Below, piece after piece: positions 50,880-60,778 of a stretch of 64,000 bases of DNA; the first letter of the stretch is position 1; each line of letters opens with the position of its first letter. The position numbers and the translations under genes were made by a program. Under the pieces are notes generated by a model that did no database searches, had not been told where the DNA came from, and was given only the letters and a program-made list of their open reading frames with translations. This DNA comes from Stomoxys calcitrans (lineage: Eukaryota > Arthropoda > Insecta > Diptera > Muscidae). The stretch is from contig NC_081553.1 in assembly GCF_963082655.1 (NCBI RefSeq), positions 33,435,478-33,499,477 on the forward strand. Reading direction: 5' to 3'.

Positions 50880-51398
50880 AATTTTTTTTTTTTCTTTATC
50901 ATTTTCATAAAATTTTTTAAATTTATTTATAGATTTCCTACTTATATGCATACATTAAGTACATATTCTAAAGCTAAGGGGGGGCTTAAATGCCCCAGCA
51001 TTAATTTTATACATTCGATCAACTAATACATATAAATTACATACACATACATACAAGGCTATTAACAAATTCTTAGAGGCTAAAATCTACTTTAAATAAC
51101 AATTCATCTAAATTGTCTCAGTCTTAAGATGATAATGGTCATAATGCTGTACAATTAAAACAATTTGGCGATGTTGATGATCTTTCCCCTGAGTATTTCA
51201 CTGCTGGCGGCCAAAGTGACGACAATTCTCAATATCTTACAACCAACCCAAAATCCCCTTTCGAAACAAAAGAATGTCTAACTTTTGCAATAACACAGCC
51301 GAAGGCTTTGATTCTATCACCTTGGGTGATAAAGTCATTTGAGATGCTTTTTTTTGGAAACCCCCCTCTCACTAAACATAGACAATAACAACGGTGGA
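50880..51398 (-). other. Ser: Ser 3' flank / probable 3' UTR
   Basis: AT-rich sequence downstream of the Ser stop codon. A minus-strand AATAAA (plus TTTATT at 50922-50927) is a candidate polyadenylation signal about 470 bp past the stop. Nothing else proves the transcript end. A stop-free plus-strand stretch (51128-51388) opposes it and is treated as a finding. Confidence 0.35.
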
Positions 51399-51940
51399 CT
51401 ATCTATAGACAGTGTTGCGTTTCATATCATTATTATCCATTTTGTGCAGCAAAATTTGTGAACTACGCTTGGAGGGTGTAACATCTTGCTTCGATTTCGC
51501 CGTCTCATCGAGCGAGTAATCAAAATTTGATTCCGTATACAAGGGTTGAGATCGATGAACCCCCGATGTGGATGATGAGGCAGTTGCTAGATTTCCAATT
51601 GTGGACATTTCAGGATCTGGGTTGAAATTTAGATTTTTCTCATTGACTCGATCCAAAGAGGAGGTGCTACCTTTAAGGGGATTCATATAACGCCGCAGAT
51701 TTTCTTCATTTTGTAAATTATTGGATTTTTCAGGATCCAGACGGGAAGAATCGATTGAGGGAGACAAACTGATGCCTGATGTTGAAGTGGCCACAATGCG
51801 TTGACGCCAGAATAGACTTAGAAATATGGCCAAAATCACCAGGACAATGAAAATGCCACACAGAATGGCTATGAGCAAATAGTTTTTGCCACCAGTCTCC
51901 ACCTTGACTTCGATTATGGCAGATTTTGAGTCGGAGTGAA
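51399..51940 (-). CDS. Ser: Serrate terminal exon: transmembrane helix and cytoplasmic tail
   Basis: Terminal coding exon of 542 bp; the acceptor is a long (CT)n tract ending tttgtag. Spliced from the EGF exon, the junction codon is Val (G|TT). Residues 7-16 (SAIIEVKVET) match the juxtamembrane strand of Serrate/Jagged. Residues about 21-45 (YLLIAILCGIFIVLVILAIF and on) are a hydrophobic membrane span followed by Arg-Gln-Arg. The tail has NNLQNEENLRRYMNPLKGST, HRSQPLY and KRSSQILLHK blocks that I recall from Drosophila Serrate. The frame stops at MKRNTVYR-TAG. In Drosophila the tail, as I recall it, runs on for about 35 more residues, so this end may be truncated or frameshifted. An upstream ATG in the intron is not a real start. 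Confidence 0.9.
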
Positions 51941-52052
51941 CTACAAAGAGAGAGAGAGAGAGAGAGAGAGAAGAAAATATTAAGGTAAGCATTAAAAAAA
52001 GAATAAATTTATTAAAATAATGCAATAATCCAAATATGTATGAAAAAGAATA

Positions 52053-52795
52053 AACAAGTAAAAGCTTGCTAGTTCGGCCGGGCCGAATCTTGGAAACCCA
52101 ACCACTATGGATTCTGCTAAAAATTTATACAAACTAAATTTAGTTGACGGGCATAATTTTATTCTACATAATAAACATTTGTCAAACCAATAAAAATTAA
52201 AGCTTCTAGGAACCGAACAAGGATGATCGTGAGACTGCCGTACTTAGCACAGTGGTTGGAAGTCGTAACAGAAGACCACAAGCAAAATTTCAACCGATCT
52301 GATACAGTTGTTGAAAGTAATAGCAAAACACTACATGCTCAATTTCAGCCTTGTCGGACAAAATTTGCGGCTTATAAGGGCTCATGAATTTAAATCGAGA
52401 GATCGGTTTTTATGGAAGCTATATCAGGTTCTTGACCGATTTGGACGGTACTTGGCACAGTTCTTGGAAGTCATAGCAGAGAACTACATGCAAAATTTCA
52501 GCCATATCGGACAAAAACTGAGTCTTGTAAAGGCTCAAAAAGTCAATCGGGAGATCGGTTTATATGGGAGCAATATCCACATCTGTACCCATATGGCCCA
52601 TTTGCAATCCCCAACGACCTACATAGATATAAAGTATCTGTACAAAATTTCAAGCGGCTAGGTTTACGCGTTCGACCTCGATAGTGAATTCGACAGCCGG
52701 ACGGACGGACATGGGTAGATCGACTCAGAACGTCGAGACGAATATTTCGTGGTGGTACAAACAAAATGACTACCATCCTATGGTGGTGGGTATAA
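52053..52795 (+). mobile_element. B-family element, complete but short
   Basis: 'aacaagtaaaagcttgctag', TTCGGCCGGGCCGAA, modules, 'cagccggacggacggacatg', end 'catcctatggtggtgggtat'. Confidence 0.8.
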
Positions 52796-52796
52796 A

Positions 52797-53590
52797 GACA
52801 AGTAAAAAAAGCGTTAAGTAAGGCCGGGCCGAACTTTGGATATCCACCACCTTGGGTTTATATGTAAACCATCTTTCGTCATAATCCGGTAAAAAATTAA
52901 TAATTTATGCCCCTATAGCAACTATATCGAAATATGGTCCGATTTGGAGTAAATTGGGGCACTGACATTGAGTGGTCTAAAAGTACAAGTCGTTGTAAAA
53001 TTTTTTAGAGCAAAATATTGGTGTTTTGGTAGCTTTATCCAAATATAGACCAATCTGTACCATTTACAACACGGATGTCGTAAAGCCTAACATAAGCCAC
53101 TGTGAGAAATTTCAGCGAAATCGTATTATAAATGCATATTTTATAGGCCCAAGACCTGAAATCGAGAGATGGGTCCACATGGCAGCTATATTCAAATCTA
53201 AACCGATCTGGACCAAATTGCGGAAAGATGTCGATGGCCCTAATACAACTCATTGTAACAAATTTCGGCGAAATCGGACAATAAATGAGCCTTTTATGGG
53301 CGCAAGACCTTTAATCGAGAGATCAGTCTATATGGCAGCTATATCCAAATCTGGCCCGATCTGAGGCAAATTGCAGAAATATATGAAGGGGCTTTATGTA
53401 TCTCACTGTCCCATATTTTGGCAACATCAGGCAGTAAATGCGACTTTTATTGGCCTAAAACTTTAAATCAAGAGATCGATTTTAGGTCTTGGCCACATAA
53501 AAGAGGCATTTATAGCCCGATGTTGCCGAAATTTGGGTCCGTGAGTTGCATTAGTCCATTGGACATTATTTATCAATTCGGCCTAGATCG
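52797..53590 (+). mobile_element. A-family element, forward, 3'-truncated
   Basis: 'acaagtaaaaaaagcgttaa' with 'aaggccgggccgaa' and 'ggatatccaccaccttgg', modules, then a reversed module from about 53480. Confidence 0.7.
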
Positions 53591-54245
53591 GTCTAGATTT
53601 GGATATAGCTACCATATAAACCGATCTCCCGATTTGACTTCTTGAGCCCCTGGCCGCAATCTTTGCCCGATTTGGCTGAAATTTTGCATGCGGTATTTTG
53701 TTATGACTTCCAATAACTGTGTTAAGTATGGTCCAAATCGGTCAAGAACCTGATATAGCTCCCATATAAACGGAACTCCCGATTTGAATTCTTGAGCCCC
53801 TGGAAGCCTAAATTTTTATCTGATTTGGCTGGGATTTTGCATGTAGTGTTCTGTTATGACTTTCAACAACTTTGCCTAGTACTGTTCAAATCGGCTTATA
53901 ACCTGATAATGCTCCCATATAAACCGATCTCCCGATGTGACTTCTTGAGCCCATGGAAGCCGCAATTTTTGTCCGATTTGGCTGAAATTGAGCATGGATT
54001 GTTTTGTTATGATTTCCAACAACTGTGTCAAGTACGGTCTAAATCGGTAAAGAACCTGATGTAGCTCCCATATAAACCGATCTCCCAATTTGACTTCTTG
54101 ACCTCGGAGGGCGCAATTTTTTGTCCGATTTGGCTGAAATTTTGCATGTGGTGTTCTGTCACGACCAAAAACTATGCCATATACGTTCCAAATCGGTCTA
54201 TAACCTTATATAGCTCCCATGTAAAGCGGTCTCCGGATTATCCTT
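53591..54245 (-). repeat. B-family fragment, reverse
   Basis: 'agctcccatataaaccgatc' and 'gacttcttgagcccctgg' modules. Confidence 0.65.
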
Positions 54246-54289
54246 ATTCGGTTCCTAGAAGCTTTTATTTTTGCTGGCTGGACAGAAGT

Positions 54290-54560
54290 TTGTCTGGGTT
54301 CGAATTCTGGCGAAACCATTAGAACAAATTTTCATCGGTGGTTTTCCCCTCCTAATGCTGCCAACATTTGTACTATGGTACTATGCCATGAAAAACCTCT
54401 CTCCAAAGAGGTATCGCACTGCGGCACGCCGTTCGGACTCGGCTATAAAAAGGAGGCCCCTTATCACTGAGCTTAAAACTTGAATCGGACTGCACTCATT
54501 GATATGTGAGAAGCTTGCCCCTGTTCCTTAGTGGAATGTTCATGGGCAAAATTTGCAATC
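54290..54560 (+). repeat. tRNA-derived SINE-like element (copy 5)
   Basis: 'gtctgggttcgaattctggc' (B box), 'gcggcacgccgttcggactc', 'ggctataaaaaggaggcccc' and a tail near 'atgttcatgggcaaaatttg'. It lies about 85 bp from a Ser exon donor. Confidence 0.75.
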
Positions 54561-54643
54561 CTTCGTTGGGGGGTATAAAAATAGGCACCTTTTTGTTTTT
54601 TTTTATGAATTAAATAAAATATTGAAAAAATGTTTCCACTTAC

Positions 54644-55021
54644 CTAATTCACATTTCGTGCCATGCCGTTCAGGCGGACACACACACGTATAACTGCCTA
54701 TGCCATCGACACAGGTGCCACCTCCCTCACATGGGTGCGGTGAACACTCATTGACATTTATGCGACAATCTGGGCCGGAGAAACCTTTGGCGCAGACACA
54801 CCGAAACCAACCTGAACCAGATTCGCATGTGGCTCCATTGTGACAAGGTTGGCCATGGCACTGATCCTCAGGGTCAGAGCAATAAGCTCCCGTCCATCCA
54901 GCCACACAATGACACTTGGCAGTTGAAGCTTTTGCAGAGGAACTCGCCACACAGGTGCCACCATTTTGACATTGACCTGGATGGCAACTTGAGGTGGTTG
55001 ACTCTTTTGAGCAGGATTTAC
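54644..55021 (-). CDS. Ser: Serrate exon: last three EGF repeats of the ectodomain
   Basis: Internal exon of 378 bp (126 codons, phase 1 at both ends). The acceptor is ctttccag before GTAAATCC and the donor is GAATTAG followed by GTAAGT. It completes an atypical EGF repeat with extra residues ([16 protein letters not shown] to [10 protein letters not shown]). It then encodes [17 protein letters not shown] to [10 protein letters not shown] and [18 protein letters not shown] to [12 protein letters not shown]. The [13 protein letters not shown] junction is nearly the same as that joining the last two EGF repeats of vertebrate Jagged1, which fixes its position at the end of the EGF array. In Serrate/Jagged a cysteine-rich domain should follow; here the next recognisable exon is already the membrane exon. 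Confidence 0.92.
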
Positions 55022-55192
55022 CTGGAAAGATAAGAAAAAAAATTTGAAAATATATTAGGGATGGAAACCAAATTTTGAGGAAATATTCTAGGGAAATTTG
55101 GTTAATTTTGTTATAAACCCTAATTATCTGTCGTTTTTGTCATTGTTTGATTTCATGTTTCGACTTAAATAAAAATAATCTCTGAAACTTAC

Positions 55193-55340
55193 CATTGCAT
55201 TGGGATTGATTGTTGTGAGCAAGCAGTTGCTCGCAATGCTTTCCTGTTCTGCCTGGTGGACAATGACAATAATAGCTGCCCGGTGTATTGATGCAGTGTC
55301 CTTCCAAACAAGGAGAAGGAGAACAATAGTCATTAGCCTT
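55193..55340 (-). CDS. Ser: Serrate exon: EGF repeat ([12 protein letters not shown])
   Basis: Internal exon of 148 bp, phase 0 in and phase 1 out. It encodes [27 protein letters not shown] and [10 protein letters not shown], one EGF repeat without the calcium-binding DxDE start, then a linker [12 protein letters not shown] that begins the next module. The acceptor is aaatttttcag and the donor is CAATG followed by GTAAGT. A longer open frame in another register over the same bases is a shadow and lacks the cysteine spacing. Confidence 0.9.
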
Positions 55341-58300
55341 CTGAAAAATTTTTTTTGAAGAAATAAAACATAATTAATTAGATTTTTTTAACACCATTAT
55401 TTCAGAACTTTAGTTTATTTAATAACAAAATATTAAATATTAATTTTATTAAAAATAAAAAATTATAAATACAAACTGGAGTTTGCCTTTTGCTACCTTG
55501 TCCATGTATAAGTCTATACTAATTAATTCATCAAAAATGCCTATTAATTAGGTAGCAACTTGACGTGTTGGTTGTTCAACCCACTTTAAGTCTTAATTGC
55601 AATGAATGGCGTTTCCATTATTCATATGAAAAAGTACAAGCTGAATAAATCAATAGGCGAGTAACAGATTTTAATTGTGCCACAGCTATCACAGAAATGA
55701 ATTGACGACGCACACATGCTCTCATTTAGCACTGAGACTTGACAAAAACATGGACTCTAGCCTCAAGAAATTAATTGCTCAAATCTGTAGAGATTTCAAA
55801 ACAACCAAAGACTTCAACTCCACTACTTGTTGCACTTAATTGTTGGCAACATATTAATGAGCAATTTAAAATTTTTCTCTCTCTAACCATGTGATGTAAC
55901 TAAATCTATGGCCTATAGAAAGAAGGAAAAACGTGTTACAGTTGTTAGCACTAAAACAAAGTTTGTGTCTTAAGTCTTTTGTTTTGGGCAATCCCATATG
56001 ACATGAAATCACTAAGGTATGGTTAAATCGAATCTGTTTTGTTACAGTTCACGTGAAAAACTTAAACTAGACAAGTTTATTAAGCATAATTATCTGTAAA
56101 CAAGTAAACATGTGCTAAGTTCAGCCGGGACGACTTTTATATACCCTCCACCATAGAACGCATAGGTGAAGTTCTTTGTACGGTTGCTCTTAGGAAGAAA
56201 CTAAAAATTGTAGTGAAATTTAAAGCAACAAGTAAAAGCGTGATAAGTTCGGCCGGGCCGAATTTTAAGAACCCACTACTATGGATTATGCTAAAAATTT
56301 ATACAAAAGTCTGTCAAACCAGCAAAAATTAAAGCTTCTAGGAACCTAGCAAGGATGATCGAGAGACCAGTTAACCTGAGAGCTATATCAGGTTATAGGC
56401 TGCTTTGGGCCATACTTGGCACAGTTGTCGGAAGTCATAACAAAACATCGCATGCAAAAGTTCAGCCAAATCGGACAAAAATTGCGGCTTCCAGGGCCTC
56501 AAGAAGTCAAATCGGGAGATCGGTTTATATGGAAGCTATATCAGGTTATAGAACGGTTTGGAGCATACTAAGCGCAGTTGTTGGAAGGCACAATAAAACA
56601 CCGCATGAAAAATTTCAGCTCAATAGGACAAAAATTGCGGCTTCCAGGGCCTCAAGAAGTCAAATCGGGAGGTCGGTTTATATGGGAGCTATATCAGGTT
56701 ATATAATAATTTGGACCGTACTAAGCAGAGTTGTTGGAAGTCATAACAAAACACCGCATGCAAAATTTCAGCTCAATCGGACAAAAATTGCGGCTTCCAG
56801 GGCCTCAAGAAGTCAAATCGGGAGATCGGTTTATATGGGAGCTATATCAAGTTATAGACCGATTTGAACCATACTAAACACAGTTGTTGGAAGTCATAAC
56901 AAAACACCGCATGGAAAATTTCAGCCCAATAGGACAAAAATAGCAGCTCCCAGGGGCTCAAGAAGTCAAATCGGGGATAGGTTTATATGGGAGCTATATC
57001 AAGTTATGAACCGATTTGAACCGTACTAAGCACAGTTGTTGGAAGTCATAACAAAACACCTCATGCAAAATTTCAGCTCAATCGGACAAAATTTGCGGCA
57101 CCCAGGGCCTCAAGAAGTCAAATCGAAAGATCGGTTTATATGGGAGCTATATCAAATTAAAGACCGATTTGGACCGCACTGAGCACAGTTGTTGGAAGTC
57201 ATAACAAAACACTGCATGCAAAATTTTAGCTCAATCGGACAAAAATTGCGGCTTCCAGGGCCTCAAGAAGTCAAATCGAAAGATCGGTTTATATGGGAGC
57301 TATATCAAGTTATAGACCGATTTGAACCATACTAAGCACAGTTGTTGGAAGTCATAACAAAACACCGCATGCAAAAGTTCAGCTCAATCGGACAAAAATT
57401 GCGGCTTCCAGGGCCTCAAGAAGTCAAATCGAAAGATCGGTATATATGGGAGCTATATCAAGTTATAGACCGATTTGAACCATACTAAGCACAGTTGTTG
57501 GAAGTCATAACAAAACACCTCATGCAAAATTTCAGCTCAATCGGACAAAAATTGCGGCTCCCAGGCCCTCTAGAAGTCAAATCGAAAGATCGGTTTATAT
57601 GGGAGCTATACCGAGTTAAAGACCGATTTGGACCGTACTAAGCACAGTTGTTGGAAGTCATAACAAAACACAGCATACAAAATTTTAGCTCAATCGGACA
57701 AAAATTGCGGCTTCCAAGGGCTCAAGAAGTCAAATCGGGAGATCGAAAACGCCACGTGCACGATTTCAGTCGCATTAGATAAGCATTGCCCCCTCTGGGT
57801 ACTAAAGGAGTTAAAGCAGGAAATCGGTTTATATGGCAGCTTTGGCAGGTTACGGACGAATTTGGGCTACATATGGAACAGTTGTGGGAAGTTATTACGA
57901 AGTGACGCGCTTAAATTTTTAACCAAATCTGATATGAACTGCACCCTCAAGAGGCTCAAGAAGACAAATCGGGAGATCGGTTTGTATGGGAGCTATATCA
58001 TGTTATGAATCAATTTGGACCAGATCTGAAACAGTTGTTGGAAGTCGTAAGAAACGCCGCTTGCAAAATTTCAGCTAAATCCAATAGCAATTGCGTCATC
58101 TAAAGGCTCACGAAGGAATATGGGGAGATCGGTTTAAATGGCTGCTATATCAAAACATGGACGGATTTGGGTCAATTACAATCCCAACCGCCTTACATTA
58201 AGAAATATTTCTAACTTTGATCCTTCGGAAGCCACAATGCTTTCGACAGACAGACGGACGGAGGGACAGATGGACAGACGGACAAATGGGCGAAGATGGC

Positions 58301-58483
58301 TAAATTGACCAAAGACGATCAAAACTTGGATGGTCCGTTGGGTCTCAGATCAATATTTCGTTGAGTTACACATGGAATGATGAAATTAGTATACCCCCCT
58401 ACAAATTGTCTATTTTTTAGTATTTTGATAATATTATGAAAAAAACAATGTTTTGAAGTTGATGTTTGTTTTTATACACTTAC
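55341..58483 (-). other. Ser: Ser intron with a long B array
   Basis: Intron between the CLEGHC exon and the [10 protein letters not shown] exon; donor GTAAGT, acceptor tttttcag. 55341-56100 is AT-rich without recognised repeats; the remainder is F scrap (56103-56170) and the B element below. Confidence 0.75.
56229..58405 (+). mobile_element. B-family element, forward, with long 153-bp array
   Basis: 'acaagtaaaagcgtgataag', TTCGGCCGGGCCGAA, 'gaacccactactatggatta', then about ten modules whose 'tcggtttatatgggagctat' landmark recurs near 56521, 56674, 56827, 56980 and 57132. Ends after a cagacagacggacgg tract at 'gtatacccccct'. Confidence 0.8.
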
Positions 58484-58611
58484 CTCACATAGGGGACCCG
58501 AATATCCCAATGGACAAATGCAATTAAATTTACCAATCATGTCAACACATTCGCCACCATTACGACATGGTGTATTAGCACACTCGTCAATATCAGTCTC
58601 ACAATGGCGGC
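58484..58611 (-). CDS. Ser: Serrate exon: EGF repeat ([10 protein letters not shown])
   Basis: Short internal exon of 128 bp, phase 1 in and phase 0 out. It opens with the GRHCE end of the EGF repeat begun in the previous exon and then encodes one full calcium-binding-type EGF repeat: [38 protein letters not shown]. The Asp-Ile-Asp-Glu start, six cysteines and conserved Tyr/Gly of the final loop are all present. The acceptor is a CT-repeat polypyrimidine tract ending aaacag; the donor is GAG followed by GTAAGT. Confidence 0.92.
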
Positions 58612-58757
58612 CTGTTTAAAAGAGAGAGAGAGAAATATAGAAATGATGTTTTGATATTAAAATGGAAAATTTTTAAAACGTTTTTTGCAATAAAAATTTA
58701 ATATGAATAATCGAAGGAAAACCCTTTTTAATAAGTTTGAAAAATATTTGAAAAATA

Positions 58758-58990
58758 TTGGGTTGCCCAAAAAGTAATTGCGGATTTTTTAAAAGAAAGT
58801 AAATGCATTTTTAATAAAACTTAGAATGAACTTTAATCAAATATACTTTTTCTACACTTTTTTTCTAAAGCAAGCTAAAAGTAACAGCTGATAACTGACA
58901 GAAGAAAGAATGCAATTACAGAGTCACAAGCTGTGAAAAAATTTGTCAACGCCGACTATATGAAAAGTCCGCAATTACTTTTTGGGCAAA
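58758..58990. mobile_element. MITE (copy 9) in a Ser intron
   Basis: Left TIR complete with TA; the right TIR ends at 'actttttgggcaaata', slightly eroded. Confidence 0.87.
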
Positions 58991-59483
58991 TACTAGCTAA
59001 AACCGGCCGGCTTTGCTTTGCCTTCATTAACACCACGTGAAAAATATGTGTTTCTTGCCAGTACCAGCACCATTTTTTCGGCGGTGATTGTACGGTACCA
59101 GGAGGGCTTGGCACTTGTGTACATATATGAATGTAGCTTCGCACTTTATTTAAAAATATCTATCCCTTGATCCCCATATTGTGAATATTATTCAGTTAAC
59201 TTATTTGGGTTGGTTTTGGGGGTATAGCACCACAAAGCTACTTTTCTCCTTTACCTTTCCCTTCATTACATTTCATTTGAACCCCATATACACAAAAAAA
59301 ATCACAAACAAATTTTCAATTAAAAAATTAATTGAAAATAAAATCATTTTCATTAAAAAAATTAATTGATTCAATCATTTTTTAATTAAATATTATATTT
59401 TTTTACAATTACAGTTGTGACTGAAATTTTTGCCATGTTCAATTAAAAACTTAATTGAATCTTTGAATGACCCTTTCAAATAG
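58991..59483. other. Ser intron sequence with D-type scrap
   Basis: 'catttcatttgaaccccata' at about 59265 is a D-family fragment; the rest is AAATTAATT-rich. Confidence 0.4.
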
Positions 59484-60612
59484 AACAAGTAAAAGCGTGC
59501 TAAGTTCGGCCTGGCCGAATCTCATATACCCTCCACCATGGATCGCATTTGTCGAGTTCTTTTCCGGCATCTCTTCTTAGGCAAAAAAAGGATAAAAGAA
59601 AAGATTTGCTCTGCTATTAGAGCGATATCAAGATATGGTCCGGTTCGGACCCCAATTGAATTATATTTTGGAGACCTGTGTAAAATCTCAGCCAATTCTA
59701 ATAAGAATTGCGCCCTTTGGGGCTCAAGAAGTTAAATAGAGAAATCGATTTATTTGAGAGCTGTATCAGGCTATAGACCGATTCAGACCATAATAAACAC
59801 GTATGTTGATGGTCATGAGAGGATTCGTCGTAAAAAATTTCAGGCAAATTGGATAATAATTGCGACCTTTCAGTCAAATCAGATAAGAATTGCGCCCTCT
59901 AGTGGATCAAGAAGTCAAGTCCCCATATCGGTTTATGTGGCAGCTATTTCAGGTTATTGAACGATTTAAACCATACTTGGCACAGTCATTAGATATCATA
60001 ACAAAATACTTCGTGCAAAATTTCATTCAAATCGGATAAGAATTGCGCCCTCTAGAGGCTCAAGAATTCAAGACCCAAGATTGGTTTATATGGAAGCTAT
60101 ATCAGGTTATTAACCGATTTGAACCTAACTTAGCACAGTTGTTGGAAGTCATAACAAAATACTTCGTGCAAAATTTCATTCAAATCGGATAAGAATTGCG
60201 CCCTCTAGAGGCTCAAGAAGTCAAGACCCAAGATCGGTTTATAAGGCAGCTATATCAGGTTATTGACCGATTTGAACGTAATTTAGCACAGTTGTTGGAA
60301 GTCATAGCAAAACACGTCGTGCAAAAGTTCAATCCAATCGAATAAGAATTGCGCCCTCTTGAGGCTCAAGAAGTCAAGACCCAAGATCGGTTTATATGGC
60401 AGCTATGTCAAAACATAGACCGATTTGGCCCATTTACCATCCAGGTCGGTTGGATAATAAGAAGTTCTTGTGCAAAATTTCAAGCGCCTTGCTTTACTCC
60501 TTCGAAAGTTGGCGTGCTTTCGACAGTCGGACAGAAGGACAGACAGAAGGATATGGCTAGATCGACTAAGAATGCCATGACGATCAAGAATATATATATT
60601 TATGGGGTCTTG
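59484..60612 (+). mobile_element. F-family element, forward, 3' end replaced
   Basis: 'aacaagtaaaagcgtgctaa' with 'ttcggcctggccgaa' and 'ataccctccaccatggatcg', modules with 'gcgccctctagaggctcaag', then 'tttactccttcgaaagttgg' and 'tatttatggggtcttgga'. Cut by the SINE. Confidence 0.75.
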
Positions 60613-60614
60613 GA

Positions 60615-60778
60615 GGCCACCACAACGCAGAGGTTAGCATGTCCGCCTATGACGCTGAACGCCTGGGTTCGAATCCTGGCGAGACCATAAAAAAAAAATT
60701 TTCAGCGGTGGTTTTCCCCTCCTAATGCTGGCAACATTTGTGAGGTACTATGCCATGTAAAACCGCTCTCCATTATTT
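60615..60778 (+). repeat. tRNA-derived SINE-like element (copy 6), 3'-truncated
   Basis: Best-preserved promoter of the family: 'cgcagaggttagcatgtccg' (A-box area) and 'gggttcgaatcctggcgaga' (B box). The 3' half is replaced by the TTTTA repeat. Confidence 0.75.

Larger units (their letters stand above)
51941..54643 (-). other. Ser: Ser intron before the membrane exon, filled with repeats
   Basis: GT-AG intron: donor GTAAGT (54643 downward), acceptor (CT)n-tttgtag. Apart from about 112 bp at the left and 80 bp at the right, it is B, A, B and SINE sequence. No cysteine-rich exon is seen in it. Confidence 0.8.

Noticed and set aside
54758..55333. Minus-strand frames overlapping Ser exons in other registers
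   Set aside because: They lack EGF cysteine spacing; the chosen frames fit splice phases and domain pattern.
56355..56867. 170-codon frame with 51-residue repeats (SVYMGAISGYR)
   Set aside because: The B array has a 153-bp period, a multiple of 3, so open frames persist by chance. The same occurs at 25044-25971, 36799-37557 and 20032-20280 in both strands.
60650..60690. tRNA gene suggested by the GGTTCGAATCC box
   Set aside because: No cloverleaf with acceptor stem can be drawn, and the same block recurs in at least five other copies, so it is a SINE.
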